A stretch of 36,381 nt of DNA from an uncultured Kiloniellales bacterium (GCA_947258885.1 CAMYKD010000039.1:1-36381), one strand, 5' to 3'; shown: positions 8,932 to 17,055, counted from the first letter of the stretch. Translations and numbers: made by a program. Notes: generated by a model not told the origin, from the sequence alone.

Positions 8932-9076
8932 CCGAAAATCCAACCGTCCGATTGTTAGGCCAAGGCCACCTTTGCCAAGAAATCTCGGCGAAGTCGCGAA
9001 TTCCGGATGCAAGGCGAACCGCTCCGGCGGCAATCCGTTCGGCCGGCCGCGGCCGGACCTTCGCTGCGCCCAGCCC

Positions 9077-10283
9077 TCAGAACCGGTCGATCCGGTAGGG
9101 CGCCATGTCGAGGCGCGGGGCGCGGCCGGCCACCAAGTCGGCGACCAGGCGGCCGGTCTTGGCGCCCAGGCCCAGGCCGCAGTGGCCGTGGCCGAAGGCG
9201 AAGAAGGCGTTGGCGTGGCGCGGCGAGGCCGAGATGACCGGCAGGGAATCGGGCATCGAGGGCCGGAAGCCCATCCAGCGGGTCGCACCGCCCGCCTCGA
9301 GCCCGGGCAGCCAGCGCCGTGCGTGGCGCGCCAGAACCTCGGCGCGGCGCCAGTCGGGCGGCGCGTTCAGCCCGCCGAGCTCGACCGTGCCGGCGAGCCT
9401 GAGACCGGTTTCCAGCGGCGTGCAGACGAAGGCCCGCTCGGAGGAATAGACTGGCAGGCGCGGCAAGACGCCAGGGGCGGGCAGGTGCAGGTGGTAGCCG
9501 CGTTCGGTGTCGAGCGGCGGCCGGCTGCCGAGCTGAGCGCTCAGCGGCTTGGACCAGGCGCCGGCGGCGACGACCACGGACTCGCAGGGCCGGCGGCCGT
9601 GGTCGGTGAGGACCGCGCGCGGGCCCGCCGCGCCGAGATCGAAGCCACGCGCCTCCTCGCGCAGCAACCGGCCGCCGCGCTGCTGGAACGCCTCGGCCAG
9701 AACCTGGATCAAGCGGAAATTGTCCACGACGTGTGCCACCTGCGGATAGAACACCGCGCGCGGAAAGATCGGCGCCAGGGCAGGTTCGAGCTGGCGCAGC
9801 TCCTCGGGGGCCAGCACTTCGAAGCGGACGCCGCGCCGACGCTGCAGTTCGAGCATCGGCGCGGCGCCCTGGAACCCCGCCTCGCTCTCGTAGACGCAGA
9901 CCCAGCCGGTCCGGCGCAGCATGTCCCCGGCCCCGGCCATCTCCAGCAGCGGCTCGAAGGCCTCGACCGACCCGTCGTGCAGGGCGGCGAGCGCGATCGA
10001 GATCTCTTCGACCCGCCGCGCCCTGCTGGCGGAGATGAATCGGAGCAGCCAGGGCGCGATGCGCGGCAGGTAGCCCCAGCGAACCCGAAGCGGCCCCGAG
10101 GGATCGAGCAGCATGCCGGGCGCCTTCCACAGAATGCCCGGGGTGGCCACCGGCACGACCGACTCGGTCCTGCCGGTCGATCAGGGTGACCCGGTGCCCG
10201 TCGCGCAACAGCTGGAGCGCGCAGCACACGCCGACGATCCCGGCGCCGATTACCGCAATGTCCTTGGCGGGGCCGGCGTTCAT
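9077..10283 (-). pseudogene. Frameshifted FAD-dependent D-amino-acid dehydrogenase-like oxidoreductase (DadA family)
   Basis: The first 38 codons from ATG 10283 (strong GGAGGGGGG upstream) encode a dinucleotide-binding fold, IAVIGAGIVGVCCALQLL..HRVTLIDRQ. From about 10170 on, the protein continues in another frame as 'ESVVPVATPGILWKAPGMLLDP' and runs intact to 9077, including 'VVVAAGAWSKPL', 'TPLETGLRLAGTVE', 'GFRPSMPDSLPVI' and 'FGHGHCGLGLGAKTGRL'. DadA relatives carry some 14-20 further residues here, with a conserved 'S..NAG' motif that touches FAD. Those residues are absent in both frames. The lesion is therefore a small deletion plus frameshift, not a single miscalled base. Family members oxidise D-amino acids or similar amines. 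The gene is probably inactive unless the break is an assembly error. Confidence 0.8.
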
Positions 10284-10318
10284 TCCCCCCCTCCGGTCAG
10301 CGCCTTATCCCGTCGCAT

Positions 10319-10561
10319 TCAGCTAGAACCTCCGCCGCCCCGTCCGCGCCAACCCTTCCACCAGGCCCGCGCCCGCCGCCAGCGTTCGCGCACCCAGGGC
10401 ACGTCGAAGAACATGACCAGCAGGCCCAGCGGGATCATCCAGAAGCCCAGTATGGGCAGGAACCCGAGAACGCCCCCGGCGACGAGCGCGAGGCCCAGAA
10501 CGATTCGAAAGATCCTGGGGGCGGTGACAGTCGACCGGTAGTAGTGACTGGGTTTTTTCAT
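10319..10561 (-). CDS. Small membrane protein, PGPGW-like
   Basis: The 80-residue product has one long or two short hydrophobic helices (IFRIVLGLALVAGGVLGFLPILGFWMIPLGLLVMFF), then a basic, tryptophan-rich tail (PWVRERWRRARAWWKGWRGRGG). Overall it resembles small PGPGW-type membrane proteins, whose core is 'PGPGW..IPLGL..LA.EFPWARR'; here the matching stretch is 'LPILGFWMIPLGLLVMFFDVPWVRERW'. The function of that family is unknown. Start ATG 10561 has no clear ribosome binding site. It lies 35 bp upstream of the broken dehydrogenase gene and may share its transcript. Confidence 0.65.
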   Translation of the reverse strand: MKKPSHYYRSTVTAPRIFRIVLGLALVAGGVLGFLPILGFWMIPLGLLVMFFDVPWVRERWRRARAWWKGWRGRGGGGSS

Positions 10562-10723
10562 ATGTTCGCATGCGATTCTAAGTACTTACATTGATATCAA
10601 CGGTCCTATTGAATTGATAGACTATTCAGGGCCGCTGGTCGTCATTGAATGGCCTTGCGCGCAGCTTAGCGATAATATGACGGCAGACCAGCCCGGGCAT
10701 CGTGGGCGGGCGGGGAGTGAAAC

Positions 10724-11531
10724 ATGTCTGCTGTCATATCGACCAGAGAAGAGCTGTCCCGTATGAGCAAGGAACAGCTCATTTCGGACCTGGTCGGCCT
10801 GAGGCGCCGGATCCGGAGCCTGGAGGCGGAGCAGGTCCACTACGAGCAGGCCGAGAAGCTGCTGAAGGAACGCGAAGCCGAACTCAGAAGGGCACAGACG
10901 ATGGCCAGGATCGGCGTCTTCGTCTGGGACGACGGGACGGACCGCTGTGCTGACGGTATTTCGCGATATCACGGACCGCAAGCGTTCGGAAGAAGCGCTA
11001 CGTGAGAGCGACGCCAGGTTCCACGAAATTCTCGAGGAATCGCCGGTTTCGTTGTGGGTCGAGGACTGATCGGCTTTGAAACGCATGTTGGACGGATTGA
11101 CCGAACAAGGCGCCGAGGACCTTTCCGACTAATTTCGCGAGCACCCCGAGCAGCTGCGCGAAGCGTATGATCTCCCGGAAGTCGTCTATATCAGCCGAGA
11201 AACGCTCCGGATTTACCGTGCGCCGAGCAAACAGGAGCTGCTCGACATCATGGGTAGCGACCATGTGAACCCCGAGGATCTGGAGAGCTTCCGCAAACAG
11301 CTCTCACGGCTCTTCTCCGGAGCCCGGAGCAACGCATACGAAGCGAACGAGATACGGACATCAGTGGGCCCAGGTCTGTGGCAGGCGATGGCCGACCCGG
11401 GGCAGCTGGAGGGGGCCGAGACCGCACTCCGCGATCACAAGGCGGTGCACGACGGAGCCGGAATGATCAACAAGCCGTTCCACAGAAGCGAACTGGCCCG
11501 GAAAGTGCGCGCCGCTCTCGACGGCGGCTGA
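10724..11531 (+). pseudogene. Remnant of a PAS-histidine kinase-receiver hybrid sensor
   Basis: The gene keeps its start (ATG 10724 with GGGGAG upstream) and an N-terminal coiled coil, 'LVGLRRRIRSLEAEQVHYEQAEKLLKEREAELRRAQTMARIGVFVWDD', which leads into a first PAS domain. Around 10946 the frame shifts and resumes at the end of a PAS module (TVFRDITDRKRSEEALRESDARF). A second PAS follows but is interrupted by TGA 11067-11069 and TAA 11130-11132, then reads 'YISRETLRIYRAPSKQELLDIM'. After 'YEANEIRT' the whole kinase core and most of a receiver are missing, and only the receiver's last helix remains (INKPFHRSELARKVRAALDGG). At least two deletions, one frameshift and two nonsense codons make it a true pseudogene. 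Confidence 0.82.
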
Positions 11532-11610
11532 TCCCAGGCGACCGACACTCCGCGGACAGGTCGTCACCGTCCCTGGAGCCGGCGACCCTGGGCTGTCAAA
11601 TCACATTTCC

Positions 11611-11639
11611 TTGCAACATAGGCCGCGCATGGCAATAAT
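11611..11639 (+). promoter_or_regulatory. Candidate sigma-70 type promoter for the receiver gene
   Basis: TTGCAA (11611-11616) and AATAAT (11634-11639) are separated by 17 bases, in an AT-rich stretch (11600-11670) about 80-110 bp upstream of the receiver start at 11720. A second AT-rich element follows (around 11641-11662), so the exact -10 is uncertain. Confidence 0.35.
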
Positions 11640-11719
11640 CTGTTTATATTAATACTATATAGTTAAGCACATTGGAAAACCGGAGCAGGCGAGAACCGCG
11701 AGACCCGAAGGGAGTCAGG

Positions 11720-12163
11720 ATGGCGAGGATACTGCTCATCGACGACGAGGCGGACTTGCTGGAAGCGATGCATGAAGCGTTGTGTGCCGCTTCCCACGAA
11801 GTCACAGCGGTCAGCAATGGCAGCTATGTCGTCAGAGGGGATACCGGGGTCGATTTCGATGTGGTGATCACGGATATCATAATGCCGGAGACCGAGGGCA
11901 TCGAAACCCTGACATACCTGAAACGGCACAATCCCGGGATACGGATCGTCGCCATTTCGGGAGGCGGCAGTATCGGTGCGACCTTTCACCTGCGTATGGC
12001 GGAGCGCCTGGGCGCCTTTCGCACGCTCGGCAAGCCCTTCCCTCTTCGGGCCCTGCTCGAGGCGGTCGAAGAAACGTTGAGCCAGGACGACGCGGCCGAA
12101 GCAGAGGGGCCCGCGCCCTCCCCTGCAACACTACGCCGCGATCCTCAAAGCAAGGCCGGCTAG
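11720..12163 (+). CDS. Single-domain response regulator (receiver only)
   Basis: The 147-residue protein is one CheY-like receiver (residues ~1-120): 'MARILLIDDEADLL' supplies the acidic pair, the phosphoacceptor lies in 'FDVVITDIIMPETEGIE', and 'RIVAISGG' and 'TLGKPF' provide the conserved Ser/Thr and Lys. A charged, proline-containing tail of about 25 residues follows, with no output domain. The ATG at 11720 is chosen because AAGGGAG lies five bases upstream; TTG 11672 is an in-frame alternative without that support. It stands just downstream of the decayed hybrid kinase and converges with another receiver gene. Its kinase partner is not evident here. Confidence 0.87.
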   Translation: MARILLIDDEADLLEAMHEALCAASHEVTAVSNGSYVVRGDTGVDFDVVITDIIMPETEGIETLTYLKRHNPGIRIVAISGGGSIGATFHLRMAERLGAFRTLGKPFPLRALLEAVEETLSQDDAAEAEGPAPSPATLRRDPQSKAG

Positions 12164-12210
12164 GGCCACGACCGAGACCGCTCAGGATCGGGTCTTTACC
12201 TGTGGCGAAT

Positions 12211-12588
12211 CTATGGAACGTCGTCGCCCAACTCTTCCCGTATCCTGCTCGCCAACTCGGTCATACGGAACGGCTTGCTGATGACCGGAAACTCGTCCTG
12301 GTTCACCAACTCCGGGCGCCCGGAGGTCACTACGATCTTCAGGTCGGGGCGCTTGGCAAGCACGTCCCTGGCCAGGTCGACTCCGCTCACCCCGCCAGGC
12401 AACACCATATCGGTGAACAAAAGGTCGACGCTTTCGTTTTCCGCCAGGGCCGCAACCGCGGAGCGCGCGTCCTGGGCCTGAATAACCAAGAATCCGAGCG
12501 TCTCCAGCAACAGCGCGGTGGAATTGCGGACCTCGGGTTCATCGTCCACGACCAGTATCGTCTTACGGTCTTGCGGACGGTATACCAT
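12211..12588 (-). CDS. Single-domain response regulator (receiver only)
   Basis: The 125-residue protein is a complete receiver: acidic residues in 'TILVVDDEPEVR', phosphoacceptor in 'VDLLFTDMVLPGGVSGVDLA', Thr in 'KIVVTSGR' and Lys in 'VISKPFRMTELASRI'. The 'DMVLPGG.SG.DLA' and 'KPF....LA..IR' wording is typical of receivers attached to or partnered with hybrid histidine kinases, so it may be an orphaned or detached partner. There is no output domain. Start ATG 12588 with GAGGG about ten bases upstream. It converges with the other receiver gene, with 47 bp between the stops. Confidence 0.87.
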   Translation of the reverse strand: MVYRPQDRKTILVVDDEPEVRNSTALLLETLGFLVIQAQDARSAVAALAENESVDLLFTDMVLPGGVSGVDLARDVLAKRPDLKIVVTSGRPELVNQDEFPVISKPFRMTELASRIREELGDDVP

Positions 12589-12603
12589 CGGTTTCGCGCC
12601 CTC

Positions 12604-12616
12604 ATACCTTTGGTAT
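12604..12616. promoter_or_regulatory. Short inverted repeat upstream of receiver gene
   Basis: ATACC-TTT-GGTAT forms a perfect 5-bp inverted repeat with a 3-base spacer, placed 16 bases upstream of the ATG of the minus-strand receiver gene. It could be an operator half-site pair or a small mRNA hairpin near the ribosome binding site. No matching regulator is known to me, and a 13-bp palindrome can occur by chance. Confidence 0.25.
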
Positions 12617-12741
12617 CAGTCAACTTGCCGACCCGAGCCGCCACTCGGACAGGCTGGCAATCCGCTTCGTCAGTTAGGCGTTTTGAATAACGCCGCTGGA
12701 CTAGCAACGCAACACCTTGCTCCAGGCACGGCCCCTAAGCT

Positions 12742-13317
12742 TCATATCTTGGCGTGGCGGAAACAGTCGACGGTGTGATCATTGACCATACCGACCGCCT
12801 GCATGAATGCATAGCAGATGGTCGGGCCGACGAAACGGAACCCTCTGGTCTTCAAGTCCTTGGACATCGTCTTCGACTCCGGGGTTTCGGCTGGGACCTC
12901 GCTAGCGGCGCGCCAACGGTTGACAATCGGCCGGCCATCGACGAAGCCCCACAGGAGACCGGCGAAGCCGCCCTCCTCGCGCTCCATGACCTCGAGCCAA
13001 GCCTTGGCGTTGTCGACGGCGGCCCGGATCTTGGCGCTGTTGCGCACGATGCCGGGATCGGCCTTGAGCGCCGCCATCTTGTCCGAGCCGTAGCAGGCGA
13101 CCACCGCGGGATCGAAGCCGTCGAAGGCGGCGCGGTAGGCCTCGCGCTTCTTCAGGATGGTGATCCAGGAAAGCCCGGCCTGGGCGCCTTCCAGGATCAG
13201 CATCTCGAAGAGCGCCCGGTCGTCGTAGAGCGGAACGCCCCACTCCCGGTCGTGATAATCGATATAGATCGGCTCGCCCCCGACCCAACCGCAGCGGATC
13301 CTACCGTCACCGGTCAC
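12742..13317 (-). CDS. tag: 3-methyladenine DNA glycosylase I
   Basis: Tag removes 3-methyladenine from alkylated DNA and starts base-excision repair. The 191-residue protein matches the family end to end: 'RCGWVGGEPIYIDYHDREWGVPLYDDRALFEMLILEGAQAGLSWITILKKREAYR', then 'RGFRFVGPTICYAFMQAVGMVNDHTVDCFRH'. The zinc ligands of E. coli Tag (Cys4, His17, His175, Cys179) have counterparts in Cys9, His22 and the final His and Cys of 'NDHTVDC'. The frame stays open far upstream, but GTG 13317 is the right start: it gives the family length and overlaps the recO stop by four bases (GTGA), so tag is translationally coupled to recO. Confidence 0.95.
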   Translation of the reverse strand: MTGDGRIRCGWVGGEPIYIDYHDREWGVPLYDDRALFEMLILEGAQAGLSWITILKKREAYRAAFDGFDPAVVACYGSDKMAALKADPGIVRNSAKIRAAVDNAKAWLEVMEREEGGFAGLLWGFVDGRPIVNRWRAASEVPAETPESKTMSKDLKTRGFRFVGPTICYAFMQAVGMVNDHTVDCFRHAKI

Positions 13318-14057
13318 CCCACCGGCCCCGCGCCAACGACTAGCGGTTCGGGAAAGCGCTCGGCCAAGCGCCGGCGCGGCTGCGGCAGGGACCGATCCTG
13401 AGGCGCGAACACGAAACGCTCCAGGAAGAAGCCGGTCAATTTCAAGCCCTGCCCGACCTCCTCGGGCCCTCCGCCGCCACGCCTCGCCAGGAAACCGGGC
13501 AGGGCGAGCAGCCGGTCCCGATAGGGCTCGCCGGCCGCCAGCGACACCGCGCGGCCGGTCCTCGGGCTGACGTAGGCCAGCTGATCGTTGGCGCCGCCGG
13601 CCGCACAGGATCCGAGGTCCAGACCGAAGCCGAGCTCGGCGAGCAGCGCCAGCTCCCAGCCGACATAGGCCTCGGCCCAGTGGCCGCCCTCGAGCGCCAC
13701 CAGCAGCGCCAGGAAACCCTCGTAGCAGGCCGGATGGGGCTCGCGCTCCGACAGGGCCCGCTCGGAGACCGCCGCCGCGGCGGTCAGGGCCGCCAGGCGG
13801 TCCGCATCGTCCATCAGCCGGGCCGCGTGGCTCGCCTCCAGCTCGCAGGTATAGCTGCCCAGGTGATCGGCGAGCCGCGCTCTCCACGTGGCCGCGACCC
13901 GGTTGCCCGGCTGCAGCACGCCGCGCGCCCGGCGCCCCTGGCCGCCGCGCACAAGGCCCGCGTGGCGGCCGTGCGCGCGGGTCAGGAGCTGCACCACCGC
14001 AGCCGCCTCACCGTGCGGTCGCGCGCTCAAGACAATGCCCTGGTCCTGCCATTCCAT
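13314..14057 (-). CDS. recO: DNA repair protein RecO
   Basis: RecO helps load RecA on SSB-coated single-stranded DNA in the RecFOR pathway. The 247-residue protein has the expected N-terminal OB fold (MEWQDQGIVLSARPHGEAAAVVQLLTRAHGRHAGLVRGGQ) and a helical C-terminal part (HWAEAYVGWELALLAELGFGLDLGSCAAGG). The zinc-binding cysteines of some RecO proteins are reduced to one (Cys in 'DLGSCAAGG'), as is usual in this class. The gene follows era after 18 bp and overlaps tag. Confidence 0.93.
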   Translation of the reverse strand: MEWQDQGIVLSARPHGEAAAVVQLLTRAHGRHAGLVRGGQGRRARGVLQPGNRVAATWRARLADHLGSYTCELEASHAARLMDDADRLAALTAAAAVSERALSEREPHPACYEGFLALLVALEGGHWAEAYVGWELALLAELGFGLDLGSCAAGGANDQLAYVSPRTGRAVSLAAGEPYRDRLLALPGFLARRGGGGPEEVGQGLKLTGFFLERFVFAPQDRSLPQPRRRLAERFPEPLVVGAGPVG

Positions 14058-14075
14058 GGTTCAACCTGCACCAGA

Positions 14076-14987
14076 TCACGCCTCGAAGTCGAGGCCCCAG
14101 TGGCGGTAGCGGGCCGGATCCTCGAGCCAGCCCGCGCGCACCTTGACGAAGAGGAAGAGGTGCACCGGGCGCCCCAAGGTCTCGGCCAGCTCGGCCTGCG
14201 CGGCCTCGCGGACCGCCTTGATGGTCCGCCCGCCCTTGCCGAGCACGATGGCCTTCTGCGAATCGCGCTGGACATAGATGGTCTGCTCGAGGCGCAGGGC
14301 GCCGTCCTTCCGCTCCTCCCAGGACTCGGTCTCGACGGTGAGCGCGTAGGGCAGCTCTTGATGCAGATCGAGGAACAGTTTCTCGCGGGTCACCTCGGCC
14401 GCCAGGAGCCGCTCCGGCAGATCGGAAAGCTGGTCCTCCGGATAGAGCCAGGGCCCTTCCGGCAGCGCCGCGGCGAGATGGCGCAAGAGGTCCGCGACCC
14501 CGTCTCCGGTCAAGGCCGAAATCATGAAGATGTCCTCGAAGATCCCTTCGGCCTGGAACCGGGCGGCCAGTGCCAGGAGCTTGTCGCGCTTGATCGCATC
14601 GATCTTGTTGAGGGCCAGGATCGACCGCCGGCCCTGGGTCTTCAACCCCTCGATGATACGCGCGGTATTCGAATCGGGTTGCTTGACGGCCGCATCGACC
14701 ACCAGCACCAGGAGATCGGCGTCCTCGACGCCGGACCAGGCCGCGGCCACCATGGCCCGCTCGAGGCGCCGCTTGGGACGGAAAATGCCCGGCGTGTCGA
14801 CGAACACGATCTGGCTCGCGCCCGCGATAGCGATGGCCCGGAGCCTCGCGCGGGTGGTCTGGACCTTGGGCGTGACGATCGAGACCTTGGTCCCGACCAG
14901 GCTGTTGAGCAGGGTCGACTTGCCGACGTTGGGCGCGCCGAGCAGCGCCACGAAGCCGCAGCGCGGCGGAGCGGCGGCCTCGCTCAC
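14076..14987 (-). CDS. era: GTPase Era
   Basis: Era is an essential GTPase that binds the 3' end of 16S rRNA and assists 30S subunit maturation at the membrane. Visible motifs are the P-loop GAPNVGKST (17-25), switch region 'QTTRARLRAI', 'FVDTPGIF', and 'LNKIDAI'. The C-terminal KH domain contains 'KAIVLGKGGRTIKAVREAAQAEL' and ends with 'VHLFLFVKVRAGWLEDPARYRHWGLDF'. GTG 14987 gives the usual 303 residues. GTG 15029, overlapping the end of rnc, is an alternative; neither has a strong ribosome binding site. The neighbours rnc and recO are the classical arrangement. Confidence 0.96.
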   Translation of the reverse strand: MSEAAAPPRCGFVALLGAPNVGKSTLLNSLVGTKVSIVTPKVQTTRARLRAIAIAGASQIVFVDTPGIFRPKRRLERAMVAAAWSGVEDADLLVLVVDAAVKQPDSNTARIIEGLKTQGRRSILALNKIDAIKRDKLLALAARFQAEGIFEDIFMISALTGDGVADLLRHLAAALPEGPWLYPEDQLSDLPERLLAAEVTREKLFLDLHQELPYALTVETESWEERKDGALRLEQTIYVQRDSQKAIVLGKGGRTIKAVREAAQAELAETLGRPVHLFLFVKVRAGWLEDPARYRHWGLDFEA

Positions 14988-15015
14988 GGCCGTGTCCCGC
15001 GCGGACCGGTCCGTC

Positions 15016-15732
15016 TCATTCGTCGACACCGGCGAGCCGCGCCAACAGCCGGCTGGCCGCGACCTGCTCGGCCAGACGCTTGGACCGGCCCGCGCCCTCG
15101 GCCGGAGCATGACCGGCCACAACCACCTCTATGGTGAAGATCGGTTCGTGCGGCGGTCCCTCCCGGCGCGTCTCGCGATATACCGGCAACGGTAGCCCGC
15201 GGCCCTGGGCCCATTCCTGAAGCGAGGTCTTGGCGTCCTGGGGCGGGGTCCGCTCGGCCTCCAGCAAAGGGGTCCAGCGCGGCTCCACGAAACCCCGCGC
15301 CGCCACCAGTCCACCATCCAAGTAGAGCGCCCCGATCACCGCCTCGCAAGCGTTGGCCAGCAGCGCCGGATTGGCGCTTGCCCCGGCCTCCCGTTCGGCC
15401 TTGGCCAGTATCAGGAAATCGCCCAGAGCGAGGTCCCCGGCAACCTCCGCCAGGGTCTCGCGGCGCACCAAGGCCGCCAGGCGGCGCGCCAGGGCACCCT
15501 CGGCCTCCTGCGGAAAGCGGGCCAGCAACCGGTCCGAGACGATCAACGCAAGGACCCGGTCGCCCAGGAACTCGAGACGCTCGTAACTTTGCGCCGGCTT
15601 GCCCGCGGCGCTCGGGTGGGTCAACGCCTCGCGCAGCAGACGCGGCTCCTCGAATCGGTGGCCAAGGCGCTCGGCCAGATCATCGAGAGCGCCGTCGGCC
15701 GGGCGGCCGGACTCGTGTGCCGTCGCCACCAC
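15016..15732 (-). CDS. rnc: Ribonuclease III
   Basis: RNase III cuts double-stranded RNA and processes the rRNA precursor. The signature ERLEFLGDRVLAL lies at 51-63, with catalytic Asp58; the second catalytic acid is Glu130 in 'ANACEAVIGALYLDGG'. A double-stranded RNA-binding domain occupies ~157-235 (DAKTSLQEWAQGRGLPLPVYRE...GRSKRLAEQVAASRLL). The length of 238 residues is normal. The gene starts with GTG at 15732, one base after the lepB stop, so the two are closely coupled. GTG 15729 would serve equally well. Confidence 0.96.
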   Translation of the reverse strand: MVATAHESGRPADGALDDLAERLGHRFEEPRLLREALTHPSAAGKPAQSYERLEFLGDRVLALIVSDRLLARFPQEAEGALARRLAALVRRETLAEVAGDLALGDFLILAKAEREAGASANPALLANACEAVIGALYLDGGLVAARGFVEPRWTPLLEAERTPPQDAKTSLQEWAQGRGLPLPVYRETRREGPPHEPIFTIEVVVAGHAPAEGAGRSKRLAEQVAASRLLARLAGVDE

Positions 15733-15733
15733 C

Positions 15734-16468
15734 CTACTCTATGCCGTTGAAGATCCGGCTCCAGCGGATCGTCGTCGGCCAGCGCCAGACCTGCCAGAAC
15801 GACGCCTTGCCGTTTTGCGAGAAGAACAGGAACTCGGCCCGGCCGACCAGGTTCTCGAAGGGCACGAAGCCGACCGTGGCTCGACTGTCTTCGCTGTGGT
15901 CGCGGTTGTCGCCCATGAAGAAATAATGCTCGGACGGCACCACGAACTCCCGGGTGTTGTCGTAAGGCTGGGCGTCGCCATCTTCCCAAATCAGATGCTG
16001 GCGCCCGTTGGGCAGGGTTTCCAGGTATTCCCTGACCTCGATCATACGGCCCGCGAAGCTCGGCACCGAACGGGTCTCGAGGAGTTCGCGCACCATCGCC
16101 TCACCGTTGATATGGAGCACGCCCTTCTTGACCTGGATCCGGTCGCCCGGCAGACCGATCAAGCGTTTAATGTAATCGGTCTCGTTGTCCTTGGGCAGCT
16201 TGAACACCACGACATCGCCCCGTTCCGGCTGGTCGGCCAGGACGCGGTCGGAGAAGAGCGGCAGGCCGAAAGGCAAGGAATAGCGGCTGTAACCGTAAGA
16301 GAACTTGGACACGAAAAGATAATCGCCGACCAACAGGGTCGGGATCATCGATCCCGAGGGGATGTTGAAGGGCTCGTAAGCGAAGGTCCGTACCACCAGT
16401 GCGATCAGCACCGCGTAGATCACCGTGCGCAGGGTCTCGCCCCAGCCACTCGTTTTCCTGCCTGACAT
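15734..16468 (-). CDS. lepB: Signal peptidase I
   Basis: LepB removes signal peptides from exported proteins at the inner membrane. The 244-residue protein has an N-terminal membrane anchor (TLRTVIYAVLIALVVRTFAY), the catalytic serine Ser40 in 'IPSGSMIPTLLVGDYLFVSKFSYGYSRYSLP' and the general base Lys101 in 'DYIKRLIGLPGD'. The third conserved box is 'GDNRDHSEDSR'. ATG 16468 is preferred because GGAAGG lies five bases upstream; ATG 16480, which would add four residues, is possible. It follows acpS after about 100 bp and runs directly into rnc. Confidence 0.95.
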   Translation of the reverse strand: MSGRKTSGWGETLRTVIYAVLIALVVRTFAYEPFNIPSGSMIPTLLVGDYLFVSKFSYGYSRYSLPFGLPLFSDRVLADQPERGDVVVFKLPKDNETDYIKRLIGLPGDRIQVKKGVLHINGEAMVRELLETRSVPSFAGRMIEVREYLETLPNGRQHLIWEDGDAQPYDNTREFVVPSEHYFFMGDNRDHSEDSRATVGFVPFENLVGRAEFLFFSQNGKASFWQVWRWPTTIRWSRIFNGIE

Positions 16469-16573
16469 CAAGCCTTCCATTATGGTTTTGAGTTCCTTGG
16501 CCTTCCGGCTGAACGGCGACACTTCGCCTCGTACTCGAATTCCGGCCGCCGCGACGCACACCGGCCAGCCCGA

Positions 16574-16984
16574 TCACCCCCCCTGGCCGGGTACCGCGGA
16601 AATGATAACGATCGCCTGCGCCAGGGGATAGTCGTCGGTGATCGTAATGTCAATTTGCGCCGACATGCCCGGGGGCGTGATCTCCTCGAGGCGCCGCAGA
16701 GCACCATCGGTGAGCGCCATGGTCGGTTTGCCGCTGGGCAGATTGACCACGCCCATGTGCAGCCAGTGGACGCCGCGGCGCGGCACACCCGTTCCCAAGG
16801 CCTTGGCGCAGGCCTCCTTGGCGGCGAAGCGCTTGGCATAGCTGGCCGCCCGCGCGGCGCGGCGCTCGGACTTCTGCCGCTCGACCCCGGTGAAGACCCG
16901 CTGGACGAAGCGGTCTCCAAAGCGCTCCAGGGTCCTTTCGATCCGGCGGATGTCGATCAGGTCGTTGCCGAGGCCGATGATCAT
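16574..16984 (-). CDS. acpS: Holo-[acyl-carrier-protein] synthase
   Basis: AcpS transfers 4'-phosphopantetheine from CoA to acyl carrier protein. The 136-residue protein has the magnesium ligand Asp8 in '[14 protein letters not shown]' and Glu57 in '[15 protein letters not shown]', both at their usual places. The C-terminal '[15 protein letters not shown]' is also typical. ATG 16984 overlaps by four bases (ATGA) the stop of a 24-codon upstream ORF. acpS has no clear ribosome binding site of its own, so its translation probably depends on that ORF. Confidence 0.95.
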   Translation of the reverse strand: MIIGLGNDLIDIRRIERTLERFGDRFVQRVFTGVERQKSERRAARAASYAKRFAAKEACAKALGTGVPRRGVHWLHMGVVNLPSGKPTMALTDGALRRLEEITPPGMSAQIDITITDDYPLAQAIVIISAVPGQGG

Positions 16985-17055
16985 CCGTGGTCAACCGATC
17001 GCGGCCCAGGCCGCTGCCCGTCTGGTCGCCGGCGCGGAATGGCATCCTTGGTCAT
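16981..17055 (-). CDS. 24-codon mini-ORF coupled to both neighbours
   Basis: This frame begins with ATG 17055, six bases after a strong GGAGGA, and ends with TGA 16981. Both ends are ATGA overlaps: its start overlaps the stop of the DUF2062 gene and its stop overlaps the start of acpS. The predicted peptide is hydrophilic and rich in Arg, Pro and Gly (for example [14 protein letters not shown]) and resembles no family I know. Its most likely role is to carry ribosomes from the DUF2062 gene to acpS, which lacks its own ribosome binding site. The site is where many alphaproteobacteria have pdxJ, but the peptide is not PdxJ-like. Confidence 0.55.
   Translation of the reverse strand: MTKDAIPRRRPDGQRPGPRSVDHG

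Noticed and set aside
7875-10612. A 24-base near-repeat with core GATATCAATGT (minus strand) at the kinase start and near 10589-10612
   Set aside because: About 20 of 24 bases agree, which is not clearly above chance in a 36-kb window with two strands compared. The flanks do not align.
12164-12210. Bidirectional terminator between the convergent receivers
   Set aside because: Only a 5-bp stem (AGACC/GGTCT) with a long loop can be drawn, too weak to report as a terminator.
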